A stretch of DNA of 64,000 nucleotides from Eutreptiella sp. 'Long Island Sound 2002' (GCA_964036045.1 OZ038378.1:186905128-186969127), one strand, 5' to 3'. Counted from the stretch's first letter, positions 34,456 through 44,874 are shown. Numbers and translations are program-made. Notes: generated by a model not told the origin, from the sequence alone.

Positions 34456-35400
34456 ATGGCGGAACCCGCGGCTCCACGCAAAACACACCCCCGATCTCGG
34501 ACACTGGACGAAGCACACGAGGTCATCAGGGCGCTGGGACTCAGAGACGGCGAAGGAGACCCCCCACAAGGGGACGCGGGCACGGACTCCGACCTGGAGG
34601 CAGTACCGGAGCCCCCCGCGGGAGGCGCGCCCGCGGAACCTGCGCCGCCGGCGGGCAGCGTGCCCGCTCTCTGCCCCGCGTGGAAACGGGGCCACTGCAC
34701 CGGCGAAGGCTGGTGCCCCAAAAAGCACCCCAAGCCCGGCCCCGATGACAGAGGGCTGCCCGAGGTGAAACCCGCGGCCGCATGCGCCGCCCTACGCTAC
34801 GGGGTGGCGCAGGGCTGGATCCTGGATGAGACCGCGCGCGGCAGCGTGAACATCCAGGAGGCCGTCGACCGAGTCAGCCACGCGGGACAGGCGGCAGTGG
34901 CCTTGCACACCAGGGGCCGCCACGGCGGACCCGCGGAGGGGATCATTGTAGAACCCTCGGGAATGGTGCTGGTCCTGGCGGCTGACATGGTCCGAGGGGT
35001 GCTCCACGCGTCCCGCCTGCGGCGGGCGTGCCCACAGTGGACCATCCAGGTGTACACCCCCCCACGGGCGTGGCCCTTCTCCACGTGGGCGGTGCTCGCC
35101 GTCATGTGGCACCTGGCACCGGAGGACGCCCCCACAGGGACCGCGGAGGACATCGCCCGGGACCTCCACACCTGGCCGGCCGACCAGGATTACCCCTGGC
35201 GCAGGCCCCGGGGCGGCCTCCCAGTGGCACCCGCGGCAGAGGGGCTCAGCCTCGCGGCAACCCTCCAACGGCATCCCGACAAGAAGGCACGCCACTTCCT
35301 GCAGACGGGCACGGCCCCGGCCACCCCGCCAGACTCCGAGTGGCGATGGGACGCATGGGCGGCGCAACTGCTGCCGGGCCCCTGGACCCTCCCGTTGTAG
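34456..35400 (+). CDS. LINE ORF with CCCH zinc finger
   Basis: 314 codons from an ATG about 80 bp after the repeat array, so it is the first ORF of the element. Residues about 74-93 read CPAWKRGHCTGEGWCPKKH, a C-X7-C-X5-C-X3-H finger of the RNA-binding CCCH type. The rest is a compact alpha/beta-looking domain (IIVEPSGMVLVLAADMV) of no recognised family. It ends in TAG at 35398-35400; the same frame stays open afterwards, with an ATG ten bases downstream (35410). Likely role: an ORF1-type RNA-binding protein of the retrotransposition particle. Confidence 0.75.
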   Translation: MAEPAAPRKTHPRSRTLDEAHEVIRALGLRDGEGDPPQGDAGTDSDLEAVPEPPAGGAPAEPAPPAGSVPALCPAWKRGHCTGEGWCPKKHPKPGPDDRGLPEVKPAAACAALRYGVAQGWILDETARGSVNIQEAVDRVSHAGQAAVALHTRGRHGGPAEGIIVEPSGMVLVLAADMVRGVLHASRLRRACPQWTIQVYTPPRAWPFSTWAVLAVMWHLAPEDAPTGTAEDIARDLHTWPADQDYPWRRPRGGLPVAPAAEGLSLAATLQRHPDKKARHFLQTGTAPATPPDSEWRWDAWAAQLLPGPWTLPL

Positions 35401-35403
35401 TAT

Positions 35404-37035
35404 TTGTCCATGGGCACCCTGGCCCACGCCACCCAGGCCGTCAAGGGGGCTTTCCCGCAGCCGCTCCTCCCCGGCGTGGCCCTGCTCCGCAGCCTGCAGG
35501 CGGGGGCCGCCTGGGTACGGTGGAAGGAAGGAAAGGGGCGCTCGAGCCCCTATTTCCCCCTGGTCCAGGGCCAGGCGCTGCTCCACGCCGAGGGCACGGG
35601 GACCGTGGAATGGGGGGCGATCATGCCCGGTACGGCGTGCAGTTGGATCACAGCGGCCGCCCCACAGCCCATGCGATCGCCGCCGGCGTGCCACCGCCTC
35701 CTACGGATGGTCCCCTCTTTGGCCCCCCAACACGCCTTTACGAGGGACGTGTGGAAGGCCGTACTGAGCCACATCAGGGAGTGGCTAACGAACCCGGGTG
35801 CATGGTACCCGCCGGGGCTGGTGCTCGAACAGCTCACGGCCCCCACAGGCGAGATCCTCCACGCCCTGCACAGGGCGTCGGCTCTCACGGAGCAGCTCAA
35901 CGACGAAGTGCTGGACCTGGCGCTGGAGCCGCTGCGGGTGCTCTACCCGCAAACCCACATCCCACCCGCAGGCACGTCCAACTGCCTAGGCCGCCTGGGG
36001 TTGCAGCGCCGCGTCGAGGCCGCGCACTCAGGAGGCGTGGTGGAGCAGTGGCTAACGCTCTGCAACCCGTCCACCGCGGAAGGCCACTGGTACCTGAACC
36101 AACTCCTCTTCCAACCACAGGCAGCCCCGGAACACCGCCGGCAAAACCCGTACCACACGCACCCGGAGCGCCAAGGCGCGCAGGACTTCCCGCAGCCAGT
36201 CCCGCCCGCCCTCCTGCCGGGACAGGACCCGGAGGCGCTACAGCAGGGCCCCCCGCTCGACACCGCCACCACGGTACAACAGAGGGGACGCGACGGCGTG
36301 GATGGTGCCGAACCGAGCGTCACGAACTGCGGAGCGGTGGCCTGGATGGCAGCCTGCAGGCACCTCGCCCGAGATACCACGGGGCTCCGGCAGTACAGAC
36401 CAACGGACCGCACGGCGCTGGCTTCCGCGGTCGCGGCCGTCACCATGGGTCCCTTGGCGGCGTGGCCGGCGCAACTGCTGCCCCACGTCCCCTGCCGCGA
36501 CACGCAGCCCCGCCGGCCGGCTGCAACGCACGCGCCGACGGCACCCCTCACGGCGGAGCAGCTATACGTCGTCGCGGCGGGGTTGCTAGCGGACGGCGGG
36601 GAGAGCTTCGTCCACCACCACGGCCCGGCGCAGATTGCGGGAAGCATACAAGGGCGACAGCGCGATGCACCAGACCCGTGGCATGCCACACTCCGCGGGC
36701 GCACCCGCGTCTGGGATGCGGGCGATGGCACACCTCCAGCCGGGCCTAAGCAGGGGGAGGCACTGGTGCTGCAGACGGCAGGCTACCAGGCCATCCTACA
36801 CGGCCACGCCGGAGGGTACTGGTCGCACGTCCTGGCCGGAGGACGCTGGACTGTCTGGCACAGCACCGCCAGGCAAGGGGCATTCCCACCCCTGCCCCAC
36901 GTCAACTGGCAACAGGGGCCCAGCCAGGCCTACTATATGTCGGTGGACCCCTGGCCGCTGGCGGTTCTGCTACACACCGTCATCGCCCCGAACAAGAGGC
37001 AGGAACCGGGGTGGGTCAACCCCCCCCCACACTGG
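35404..37035 (+). CDS. LINE ORF with cysteine-protease-like region
   Basis: Same frame as the CCCH ORF after its TAG; first ATG at 35410. The central region has SVTNCGAVAWMAACRHL, and about 160 residues later HGHAGGYWSHVLAGGRWTVW and then HST. A Cys box followed by a G-(H/Y)W..G.W box is the order of papain-fold deubiquitinases (UCH/USP/Josephin), and OTU-type proteases are known from some LINEs. The assignment is tentative. Real coding seems to end near 37020-37030, where a run of nine C lets the frame slip; the formal ORF runs on to 37272 with Arg/Ser-rich shadow sequence. Confidence 0.6.
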
Positions 37036-37418
37036 TGTGGAGCCCCGACCAGGAGGAGCATCTACGGGCCGCGTGGCAGGGAGACGCCATTAGGGCCACG
37101 GACGTCCCGGACCTCCACGCGGGGCCAATCGCGCAAGCCCGCCCGGCGGCTACCCTGGCGGTGGCCCAACGGGGACAGCAGAACCTGCAGTGGGTGGTAT
37201 GCATGTTCGGCCCGGCGGACGCGCACATCGTCGTCTGCGACACCGAGCGCCTGCCGGGGCCCGAAGCCGTGATCCGCGTGGCAGACTGCACCCGCATGAT
37301 CGTCAAGGCGCTACAGGAGGGCGAACACCACGCCCTCCTGCTCCAGGTCAGGCTGAAGGACAACGCCCGGGCGGCGAGGTTGGGGTGTGGCCGGCAGCGG
37401 CGCACCCCGCCGACCTAG
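37011..37418 (+). CDS. LINE ORF continuation after C-run frame change
   Basis: Frame reached from the protease ORF by losing one base at the C9 run at 37020. It encodes a protein-like stretch (LQWVVCMFGPADAHIVVCDT, CTRMIVKALQEGEHHALLLQ) before turning to shadow sequence near 37390, where a second one-base shift leads to the next part. It has no ATG of its own, which suggests a broken or frameshifted continuation rather than a separate gene. Confidence 0.5.
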   Translation: MGQPPPTLVWSPDQEEHLRAAWQGDAIRATDVPDLHAGPIAQARPAATLAVAQRGQQNLQWVVCMFGPADAHIVVCDTERLPGPEAVIRVADCTRMIVKALQEGEHHALLLQVRLKDNARAARLGCGRQRRTPPT

Positions 37419-38152
37419 AGCTCCAGCTGGCGGTCCCGACCGCAGTGTACCACTGGCTACAGGCCTTCCACGACCTGCGATGGAGGGGCAAGCCCGACCG
37501 CCAAATCGGCTAGACGCACTGGCAAACGTGGCTGCAAGCAGACGCGCAGCGCGATGCCATCCGGGGTCTCGGGCCCGCGCCCGCGACACGAGCCCTCGAT
37601 GCCGCGGCCTCGGGCCGCACAGTGGCGCCACACACGGTGCCACTGGCCAACCTGCCATTCGAACCAGCGGCGGAGGGCGCCATTTGGAAGTCGGTGCCGC
37701 TCCCCCCGGCGCGGGGGGCCACGGAGCCGACGAAATGCCCCCTGTGTGCAGACAAGTACTACACATGCGGGGGAAAGGTGGAACACCTGGCGAGGCACGC
37801 GGTGCACGCTGCAGCCCCGGCAGACGACAAGGAGGCGGCCACCAACATCCTGCAGGGGAGAGCACGGAGGTCCCCATGGCACGCCCCGTACACCCGGCGC
37901 CCCCCTCCCCAGGCAGCCAACCACGCAGACGGAGATGCGGAGGCACCCGGAGCGGCCCCGGGGACCGGCGGTGGGGCCCCACCAGAGTCCATGTCCATCC
38001 TCGCGGGGCTGGCCCCCCTGGCCCCCCTGGCTCCCCTGGTCCCCCGGGCCCCCCTGTGGGCCCCGCTGGGAACGGGCTCAGCGGATGCGGCACATCCCGA
38101 TGCAATGGCTGCGCCGGCGGACCCAGCGGCGATGCCGATGCGGGAGAGCTGA
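37391..38152 (+). CDS. LINE ORF with C2H2-type zinc finger, upstream of EN-RT
   Basis: Begins in frame with ADLELQLAVPTAVYHWLQ, is interrupted by TAG at 37511-37513, and then continues in the same frame (THWQTWLQADAQRDAIRGLG) to KCPLCADKYYTCGGKVEHLA and RHAVHA, a C-X2-C..H-X3-H finger like those N-terminal to some LINE endonuclease/RT proteins. A Pro/Ala/Leu repeat (LAPLAPL) follows. It stops at TGA 38150-38152 and the EN-RT ATG (38165) is 12 bases later in the same frame. Confidence 0.6.
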
Positions 38153-38164
38153 CTCCAGGAGGAC

Positions 38165-41100
38165 ATGGCGGGCGACGCCCTGTGGCTCCTCTCGTGGAAC
38201 CTGCGCAACGGCCTCGTGCCGCCAGACCGGTCCCTCCGGGACACTCTCCGGCAGCGCCGGGGGCCGGCGGCCTGCACCGACAAGGAGCACCTCATCACCG
38301 GCATGCTACCCCAGGAGGGGGGCTTTGCCATCATACTCCAGGAAACGAGGATCGCCACCCTGGCGCAGGAGATGCACGTGGCCGCGGCGCTCCGGGACAA
38401 GGGGTACACCGCGTTCTTCAGCAGCCGGCTGGCGGAGACGGGAGCCACCTCCACCTCGAGAGGGGGGGGCCTCCTCACCGCCGTCAGCAGCAAGTACATG
38501 GCGGAGCACGAGGTGCTCAGTTTCACGGAAATTGTCCCCGGGAAGGCCGCGGCCCTGGAGATCGGCACGGACGGGGGAGGCCTCACCCTCATCAACGTCC
38601 ACGGGCCGCAAGCAGGCTGCTCCCCGTGGGCGGGACGGGCGGCGTTCTGGGCCGACATACAAATGTATGCCACGGCACGCAGCCTCGGTGGGAGGCACCC
38701 GGTGGTCATCGCTGGCGACACCAACATCTACATGGATGTCCCCACCAACCCGGCCACGGAGCACTTCCGAGCGGGCTGGGAGGCCTGCGGTTTCCGAAGG
38801 GCCGCGGCAGGCGGCGAGGAGGAAATGACCCCCACGCACCACCCGTCCCGGCACAGGGTGGACACCTTTCTGGTCAACGAGCCCCTCCTGCCGTGGTCCC
38901 TGCGGGAAAGCGTCTGGGCTCGCGGCATGGCGCACCCCCAGGGGATCGGCTCGGACCACCTCCCGGTCCGCCTGGCCCTGCGGGGTCTCCTCAGCGCAGC
39001 GGGGCGCGCGGCGATGCCCACCCCCTACAGCCACACGGAGGGCCGCCTCCTCCCGTACGACGCCGAGGCCGCACCCGTCCAACACTGCCTGTGGGCGGCG
39101 GTCACCGCCGCGCAGGATGAACCCTTCCTGGCGCCATGGCTGGGTCCTGCAGAGCAGCACAACTACGGGTCCATGCCCGCGGCCGCGGTGGACAAAGTTT
39201 TCGAACACCTCCACGCGACGCATGACGCCCTGGCGCGTGTGGTGGGACGCCGGCAGCTGTCCCCGGCGGGGACGGACCCGGCGGAGGGGGACCTCCCGGA
39301 GAGCGGAAAGAAGCTCCAGGCAGCGGTCCTCCGCTATGACACCCTGGCAGCGGGCGCGCCAGCAGCGTACCAGGCGGGCGCGGCCCGGCATGGCATCCGG
39401 TCCGAGGCGGCGCTCCGGCTCACAGAGGAGCTGCAGGGTGTGTCGCCCGGGTTCTGCCCGACCACACAGGGCCAGCTACAGGAGGAGCTGGAGAGGCAAG
39501 CAGCCGCCCTCGAGGACGACATTCGCCAGCTCCACGCACTCCTGGCGGCAGACCGCAAGCGCGCCATCAAGGACTTCTGGCGCCGCCACGCCCCCGACAT
39601 CGCCCAGCGATGGAAAGCCGTGCGGGGAGCCATGGAGGTAGAGGCCCCGGGCCCGTCAGGTTTCTGGAACGTGCGGGTCCCCAACACCCAAACGCTCCTC
39701 ACGGAGGCCCACGACGTGATGTTCGCAGTTCGCGCCTTCTGGCGAGAACTGTATGACAAACGCCTGGTGGACCTCCCAGGCTTCCAGGCAGTCCTCGGCC
39801 GCCACGTCCCCCGGGTCCCTGAAGGGGCCTGGACACAGGTCCAGCAGTACTCCATGCAGGACCTGAAGTCCGCCCTGGACAAGGCCGATGGCAAGGCCCC
39901 AGGTCCCAACCACGTGGAGGCCCGTTTCATCAAGGCCCTCCCGGCACCCGTCCAGTGGCTCCTGGTCCACTCCTACCGGGCCATCCTCCGCGGCGCCCCG
40001 CCGCCGATGCACTGGAGGGACGCGCACATCTGGCTCAGCCCCAAGGTACCGAGCTCTGCCAGACTGGACGACTACAGGCCCATAGCTCTGGGCCAGCTGG
40101 ACATGAAGCTGCTCACGGGCCCCCTCACCAAGCGCATCACGGAAGTGCTCACACGGCACAGAGTGGTCAGCGACTGGCAGCTAGGGGCCCTCCCTGGCTC
40201 CAACGCAGGCCCCCCGCTGTTCATGGCACAGCGGCAGCTCGAGCGAGGAAGGCCCAACTACGTCTTCTCCTTGGACACCCGCAAGGCCTTCGACACCGCC
40301 CCGCACGGCGCCCTCCACCTCATCCTGCGCCACCTCTCCGTGCCACCGGACGTCATCGACCTCCTGCTCTTCCTCCACACGTGCGCCAGGCTGCGCATCG
40401 TCACAGCACACGGGCTAACGCAGCCCGTCTACGTGCTGCGCGGCGTCCGGCAGGGCAACCCCGAGAGCCCCCTACTGTACGCGCTCCTCCTGGAGCCCCT
40501 GCTCAGGGCGCAGGGGCACCGCCTGCGCCCGCCGGGAGGGGCCGAGCACGGCCTCGTCCAGGCCTACATCGACGACCTGCTGGTGGTGGCCCACACGCTG
40601 CAGCACTTCGTCGAGGGCGTGGAGGCGGTGGCCGCGTACCTGAGGATGATGGGCATGGAGCTCAACCCCCGCAAGTGCGCCATGGCCACCACGGAGGGGG
40701 TCCCGGGCCTGCAGCTGCGCCTCTGTCCCCACCTGAAAAACCCGTGGCACTGGGTACCAGCGGCGGACTCCGTCCCCTACCTGGGACTCCAGCTGCAGCC
40801 GGACTGGGAGTTCTCCCTGCAGCGCAAGCACCGGCTACGCCTGGCGGCGGTGCACCACTGGTGCCTTAACACCCTCGCGCCACCGAAAGTGGTGCAGGAC
40901 GTCATCCTGGCGATCCTCGGGGGGGTGACGCAGTACGTCGCCCCTTTCATCGCCGACGACTCCGACACTGCACGCCACCTGGACCACATCACGGTCCAGG
41001 TCGCGAAGGACAGGGCGCGGTACGCCTTCGACGCCTCGCGGGACAGCCTGCAGGATGACCGGACCCTGGGGCTCACACGGGTGCCAACGCGGTGCCAGCA

Positions 41101-41692
41101 GGCAGCGGTGGCCCTCGTGGGTACACTCGTCCACCAACGCTCAACCTCCGTGCGCGCCGAGGTCACCAAGATGTTCTGGGAAATAGCTGGCGCGCACAGA
41201 ATATGTCTCGAGGTGCACTACCCTGTCCCGGAGTTCGCAACTCTAGCGGGGGGCGACTGGGTCCACCGCATACCCCGGGCCCTGGCGGCCCTGAGAGTGG
41301 GGCTGTACAACCCCATCGCGTGCCCCAGGGCGGCCCATGTCCAACTACAGTCCCCGCCGGGCATTATCGTCACGCTGCGCACCGCCAGGCTGCGACACCG
41401 CGACACGTGCCGCCTGACGGTGCCACACACAACGCCGTGGCATGGGCACCACGGGCCACACCACCCCTTCCTGGACAACGATGACCCGTGGCTGACGGCG
41501 GTGCGGGAATGCCTCAACCCATGCGCCGATGAACGCCTCCACTATTGCCGCCGTCAGCAGGAGCCCACCAACCACCCCGGGTGGCGCGACGCCTTGGTCC
41601 ACCTCTTCCACACCACCGGCACGCGGGACGCCCGCCTGAGGCTCGTCCACCCCACGACACTAAGCAGGACGCCCACACCGGCCCGAGGGTGA
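38165..41692 (+). CDS. LINE ORF2: APE endonuclease and reverse transcriptase
   Basis: 1175 codons from ATG 38165. The endonuclease shows SWN (10-12), QETRI (Glu 60), INVHGP, AGDTN (Asp 185, Asn 187), RVDTF and GSDH (262-265). These are the catalytic residues of exonuclease III/APE-type nickases that cut the target for target-primed reverse transcription. RT shows GKAPGPN (about 577), YRPIAL, SLDTRKAFD (Asp 704), RGVRQGNPESPLLYA (759-) and AYIDDLLVVAH (YIDD 801-804), all intact. The thumb region PYLGLQLQ follows. It ends in TGA; the RNase H region continues in the -1 frame and lacks its own AUG near the junction. Confidence 0.93.
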   Translation: MAGDALWLLSWNLRNGLVPPDRSLRDTLRQRRGPAACTDKEHLITGMLPQEGGFAIILQETRIATLAQEMHVAAALRDKGYTAFFSSRLAETGATSTSRGGGLLTAVSSKYMAEHEVLSFTEIVPGKAAALEIGTDGGGLTLINVHGPQAGCSPWAGRAAFWADIQMYATARSLGGRHPVVIAGDTNIYMDVPTNPATEHFRAGWEACGFRRAAAGGEEEMTPTHHPSRHRVDTFLVNEPLLPWSLRESVWARGMAHPQGIGSDHLPVRLALRGLLSAAGRAAMPTPYSHTEGRLLPYDAEAAPVQHCLWAAVTAAQDEPFLAPWLGPAEQHNYGSMPAAAVDKVFEHLHATHDALARVVGRRQLSPAGTDPAEGDLPESGKKLQAAVLRYDTLAAGAPAAYQAGAARHGIRSEAALRLTEELQGVSPGFCPTTQGQLQEELERQAAALEDDIRQLHALLAADRKRAIKDFWRRHAPDIAQRWKAVRGAMEVEAPGPSGFWNVRVPNTQTLLTEAHDVMFAVRAFWRELYDKRLVDLPGFQAVLGRHVPRVPEGAWTQVQQYSMQDLKSALDKADGKAPGPNHVEARFIKALPAPVQWLLVHSYRAILRGAPPPMHWRDAHIWLSPKVPSSARLDDYRPIALGQLDMKLLTGPLTKRITEVLTRHRVVSDWQLGALPGSNAGPPLFMAQRQLERGRPNYVFSLDTRKAFDTAPHGALHLILRHLSVPPDVIDLLLFLHTCARLRIVTAHGLTQPVYVLRGVRQGNPESPLLYALLLEPLLRAQGHRLRPPGGAEHGLVQAYIDDLLVVAHTLQHFVEGVEAVAAYLRMMGMELNPRKCAMATTEGVPGLQLRLCPHLKNPWHWVPAADSVPYLGLQLQPDWEFSLQRKHRLRLAAVHHWCLNTLAPPKVVQDVILAILGGVTQYVAPFIADDSDTARHLDHITVQVAKDRARYAFDASRDSLQDDRTLGLTRVPTRCQQAAVALVGTLVHQRSTSVRAEVTKMFWEIAGAHRICLEVHYPVPEFATLAGGDWVHRIPRALAALRVGLYNPIACPRAAHVQLQSPPGIIVTLRTARLRHRDTCRLTVPHTTPWHGHHGPHHPFLDNDDPWLTAVRECLNPCADERLHYCRRQQEPTNHPGWRDALVHLFHTTGTRDARLRLVHPTTLSRTPTPARG

Positions 41693-43083
41693 CCCCGGAC
41701 GGCCTGCGCCTCCACGTCGGGGGCTACCGCCGCCGGGACGGCCTATCCCCCCCCACACGGGGGGCGGCGTACCACCCGCCGGCAGCCCTCATGTACATCG
41801 TCCGCAACGTACTCGCGGAAAGCGAGCACCAAGAGCCTAACGCGGACGTGGCATGGCCCGAGCCCCTGCGCCCCCGGCCCCACGCGCCGACGCCGTTGTG
41901 GTTGGTGACCACGGACGACCAATGCACCCAAGCGACGGGGCAGGCGCAGCTCCGGGCCGAGTGGGTAATATTTCAGGCCGGGGCGGGCCAGCCCGAACCC
42001 TGTGGGCTCCCCCGTGGCACCGCCCTGCTAGTAGCTACGGGGGTGCCGCACGACCCACACATGGCCATGCACGCGTTGGAGGACCAGCCAGAGGACACAG
42101 GGCACCTGGTGGTGCACCAGCGCGGGGGCCCGGCGTGGCTCAAGGAACATGTGACGGCACTTCGGTCCTGCGCAAGCACGATCACTGGAGCGGAGATCCG
42201 GCTGCACCACCACCCGGCGATCAGCCTCGGCGACACCAGGGCGCTGAGCGTGGACCAACTGACCCCCAGCGACCCCGACGTCCGGTGGCACTCCGCCGAC
42301 CTCAACGCGGGGTGGCTCAGCCCCAGGGGATACTACTGGATCCCGGAGGCCTGGGGTCACACCTCTTCCGACGCGTCCGGGGGCGGACCCTGCAAACACG
42401 CCACCAGCGTCGCTGTCGCCGCCGACCTCACCCGCACGTGGGCGGTGGCCATCTCGGGCAAGGTGCCCGACGGGGAGGGGGTCGCCGCCTCCCTCCCCCT
42501 ACAATACGGTGCCCACCGACCATGTGTCCACACGGTGGACGCCGAAGTCATCCTCCACCTCCTGCGGCACGCAGATTGCGAGCGGACCACGGGGGTCCCC
42601 GCGGGCGCAGCGAAGGTGGTGAACCAGATGCCCCTGCGGTGGCTCCGGGACAGCCTGTGCGCGCGAGGGCAACACGCCGGGCTACCGTTCTGGTACGTCC
42701 GAGCCACCTCGCACCACAGTGACGCCCTACTGCACAAGGCGGACTGGGCGGCGTCCCAGGACACCGTCCTGCAGAACACGCCCCCGGACCCTGGCCACGC
42801 CCAACTCATTGTCGCCGGCCGTGACGGCCATCTCGATCTACGGCCCCCCACGATGCGGGTGCTCGGCGAGGTCGCGCAGCAGGCGCAGACGGACCATGCG
42901 CTGACGCACCGGGGACACACACCTTTGGGCGCGGCCCACGCCACAGCCTATGTCCACGCCCGGGACCTCACCGCGACGGCCAACAACCGCCGGGCGCTGC
43001 GGGCCCGAGACGGCCACACGCCGGTGCAGCGCAGGCTCCGCGTCCGTAAGGAGCGGCTCTCCGGCGTCGCCATCGTCCCGTAA
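41545..43083 (+). CDS. LINE RNase H region
   Basis: Protein-like sequence begins about 41690 (TPDGLRLHVGGYRRRDG) in the -1 frame relative to ORF2, so it is probably fused to RT by a frameshift or a lost base. It has TSSDASGGG (Asp at 42370), TVDAEVILHLL (Glu at 42544), and later TSHHSDALLHKADWAAS, matching D, E and final D of RNase HI domains found after RT in several LINE clades. It ends in TAA (43081-43083), but the same frame runs on into a zinc knuckle. RNase H would degrade template RNA during second-strand synthesis. Confidence 0.8.
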   Translation: MPPSAGAHQPPRVARRLGPPLPHHRHAGRPPEARPPHDTKQDAHTGPRVTPDGLRLHVGGYRRRDGLSPPTRGAAYHPPAALMYIVRNVLAESEHQEPNADVAWPEPLRPRPHAPTPLWLVTTDDQCTQATGQAQLRAEWVIFQAGAGQPEPCGLPRGTALLVATGVPHDPHMAMHALEDQPEDTGHLVVHQRGGPAWLKEHVTALRSCASTITGAEIRLHHHPAISLGDTRALSVDQLTPSDPDVRWHSADLNAGWLSPRGYYWIPEAWGHTSSDASGGGPCKHATSVAVAADLTRTWAVAISGKVPDGEGVAASLPLQYGAHRPCVHTVDAEVILHLLRHADCERTTGVPAGAAKVVNQMPLRWLRDSLCARGQHAGLPFWYVRATSHHSDALLHKADWAASQDTVLQNTPPDPGHAQLIVAGRDGHLDLRPPTMRVLGEVAQQAQTDHALTHRGHTPLGAAHATAYVHARDLTATANNRRALRARDGHTPVQRRLRVRKERLSGVAIVP

Positions 43084-44835
43084 CCGTGCCTCCTATGCGG
43101 TGGCCCGGAGGAGACCCTGGTGCACATGCACGTGGGGTGCGCCCACTCACAGCTCCTCTGGCCCCACTACCGCCAGGCGGTACACGAGGCGGCCCGCCAC
43201 CTCCCACCCGGGGACAAAGCCCTCTGGGTGGCCTCGTGGCGCTCCGCAGGCGCCACATGGACGGAAGTCTTCTGCTCCGGACTGGTGCCCGAGGACGCGG
43301 AGGCGCAGCTCCGCGCCATAGCCTGCTACGACCCGCCGGGAGGGACCTCTGTGGACGATTCCCTCCACCACATGCTCCGGCTGGGGGACTTCGCATGGGA
43401 ACTTCGCAACCACCGGCTGGAGCAACTCCTCCGCGAGTCCGTAAGCACGGCAGCCCGGGCACACCGGTGGCTCACTGCGGCGGAGGGCGACCACGCTCTC
43501 CCTCCCCCGCGCCCTGACAAGGACTTCGTAGCCTCCCTCCGTGTCGTGAATGGCACCCTGGAGTGCCCGCCCCAAGAGGGCCCCCACCCGTACCAGGACC
43601 TGCCGAGGCACCTACAAGACGCCCTTTTCCCACCGTGGATCATCGGGCGCGCCTCCATGACCGCTCGGGAGGCGCGCATTGTGGGTGAGGAGTGGGCGCG
43701 CGAGTGGGGCCGGTGTTGCGCCGCCACGCGCGCCCCGGAGACCCCTGCGCAACGATACGCCGCCATCCCGCTCAAGGGATGGGGGCCGGACACCCGGCCG
43801 AGACCCACCGTGATCCGCGGGGCGGGACCTGGCCACCCGTGGGACGCGGCGACGGGGGAATGGCTGCAGGCGGCCCCAGGGCTGCAAACGGGATGGACTG
43901 GGGACGTGTCCTCACTCGTCAGGACACCCGTCCTGCCCCGCATCGTCCTTCACGCCGCCAACGTACTCCGGGCTACGGAGATACGCACGTGGGGACACGC
44001 CGCGGCAACCGTCCGGTGGCACCCCCCAGAGGGCGGGGCCGCCCAGCTCGCCCTGGCGCACTTCAAAGCTGGGGGGCCGGTATACGACGACGCCCTGTCC
44101 CGGCTGGGCGACACCCAGGGGCCCTTGCTCCTCATGCTCCCCACCAACATTGCAGCCGCGCTGCGCCAGGAGCTGGACGGCTGCGAAGGGCTGCGAGTGG
44201 AATGGGAGGCAGTCGCAGACGGCACCCTGCTGGCCCTCCTCCACCGAGACACCGCAAACGGGTGCCGATGGGATGTGCTGACGCCCCACCTCACCGGGTG
44301 CCACGTGTACATGGGAACCCCCCCCCAGGGGCACCCCCGCCCGGCGTGGGACGACCTCATCGCCGCCTTCCAAGACCACGGGATCCTCTCCGACGACACG
44401 TGGCAGGAGGTCCAGCGGAAGACGCTTGGCAAGGACTACCGGCGCCGCGTCCGCACCCGCCTGCTGGAGATCCGGGACCCCCTCCGACAGAGGTGGGACG
44501 ACCTCTGGCTCCGCCATCTCGACCCTTGGTCGCCGCCCTCCCACCTCCCACACACCTGCCGACTCTGCGGGGAATGTGACACGGTGTCCTCCGCAGCGTC
44601 GACAGGCGCCAACAGGTGCGCGCGGTGCACCCAGGTGGCCGCGTGCCCCTCGCCCGAACCTCCCGCAGGCCCGCGCAGGCGCACAGAGGAGGAGGCCCTG
44701 CACCGGCGCATTGAGGGGGCACACACCCCCTCACACGAACGAGCGGGCCCCGCGGGTGCTGCCCTTCTGTGGATCCACGTGCACCTGCGGGACCCCACAT
44801 CCGTTGCGCACCTGTCGCACGTGTTCGCGCCCTAA
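43084..44835 (+). CDS. LINE C-terminal part: CCHC knuckle and unknown domain
   Basis: Directly after the TAA and in the same frame: CLLCGGPEETLVHMHVGC (43087-43140), C-X2-C-X8-H-X4-C, the knuckle commonly found C-terminal to LINE RT/RNase H. It is followed by LLWPHYRQAV, and about 500 further residues match no family I recognise. Near the end a zinc-ribbon-like CRLCGECD..CARCTQVAAC occurs. A second endonuclease domain here would parallel Dualen elements, but no PD-(D/E)XK motif was seen with confidence. Ends in TAA at 44833. Confidence 0.65.
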   Translation, partial: PCLLCGGPEETLVHMHVGCAHSQLLWPHYRQAVHEAARHLPPGDKALWVASWRSAGATWTEVFCSGLVPEDAEAQLRAIACYDPPGGTSVDDSLHHMLRLGDFAWELRNHRLEQLLRESVSTAARAHRWLTAAEGDHALPPPRPDKDFVASLRVVNGTLECPPQEGPHPYQDLPRHLQDALFPPWIIGRASMTAREARIVGEEWAREWGRCCAATRAPETPAQRYAAIPLKGWGPDTRPRPTVIRGAGPGHPWDAATGEWLQAAPGLQTGWTGDVSSLVRTPVLPRIVLHAANVLRATEIRTWGHAAATVRWHPPEGGAAQLALAHFKAGGPVYDDALSRLGDTQGPLLLMLPTNIAAALRQELDGCEGLRVEWEAVADGTLLALLHRDTANGCRWDVLTPHLTGCHVYMGTPPQGHPRPAWDDLIAAFQDHGILSDDTWQEVQRKTLGKDYRRRVRTRLLEIRDPLRQRWDDLWLRHLDPWSPPSHLPHTCRLCGECDTVSSAASTGANRCARCTQVAACPSPEPPAGPRRRTEEEALHRRIEGAHTPSHERAGPAGAALLWIHVHLRDPTSVAHLSHVFAP

Positions 44836-44874
44836 CCCCCACCCGCCGCCGCCCTTTGCAGAGCCCGCAGCACC

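Noticed and set aside
32657-34768. 703-codon open frame across the tandem array
   Set aside because: It merely reads the about 415-bp repeat units; every frame on both strands is open there.
37990-38070. Collagen-like or structural protein from the APLAPL run
   Set aside because: A short low-complexity linker just before the EN-RT ATG.
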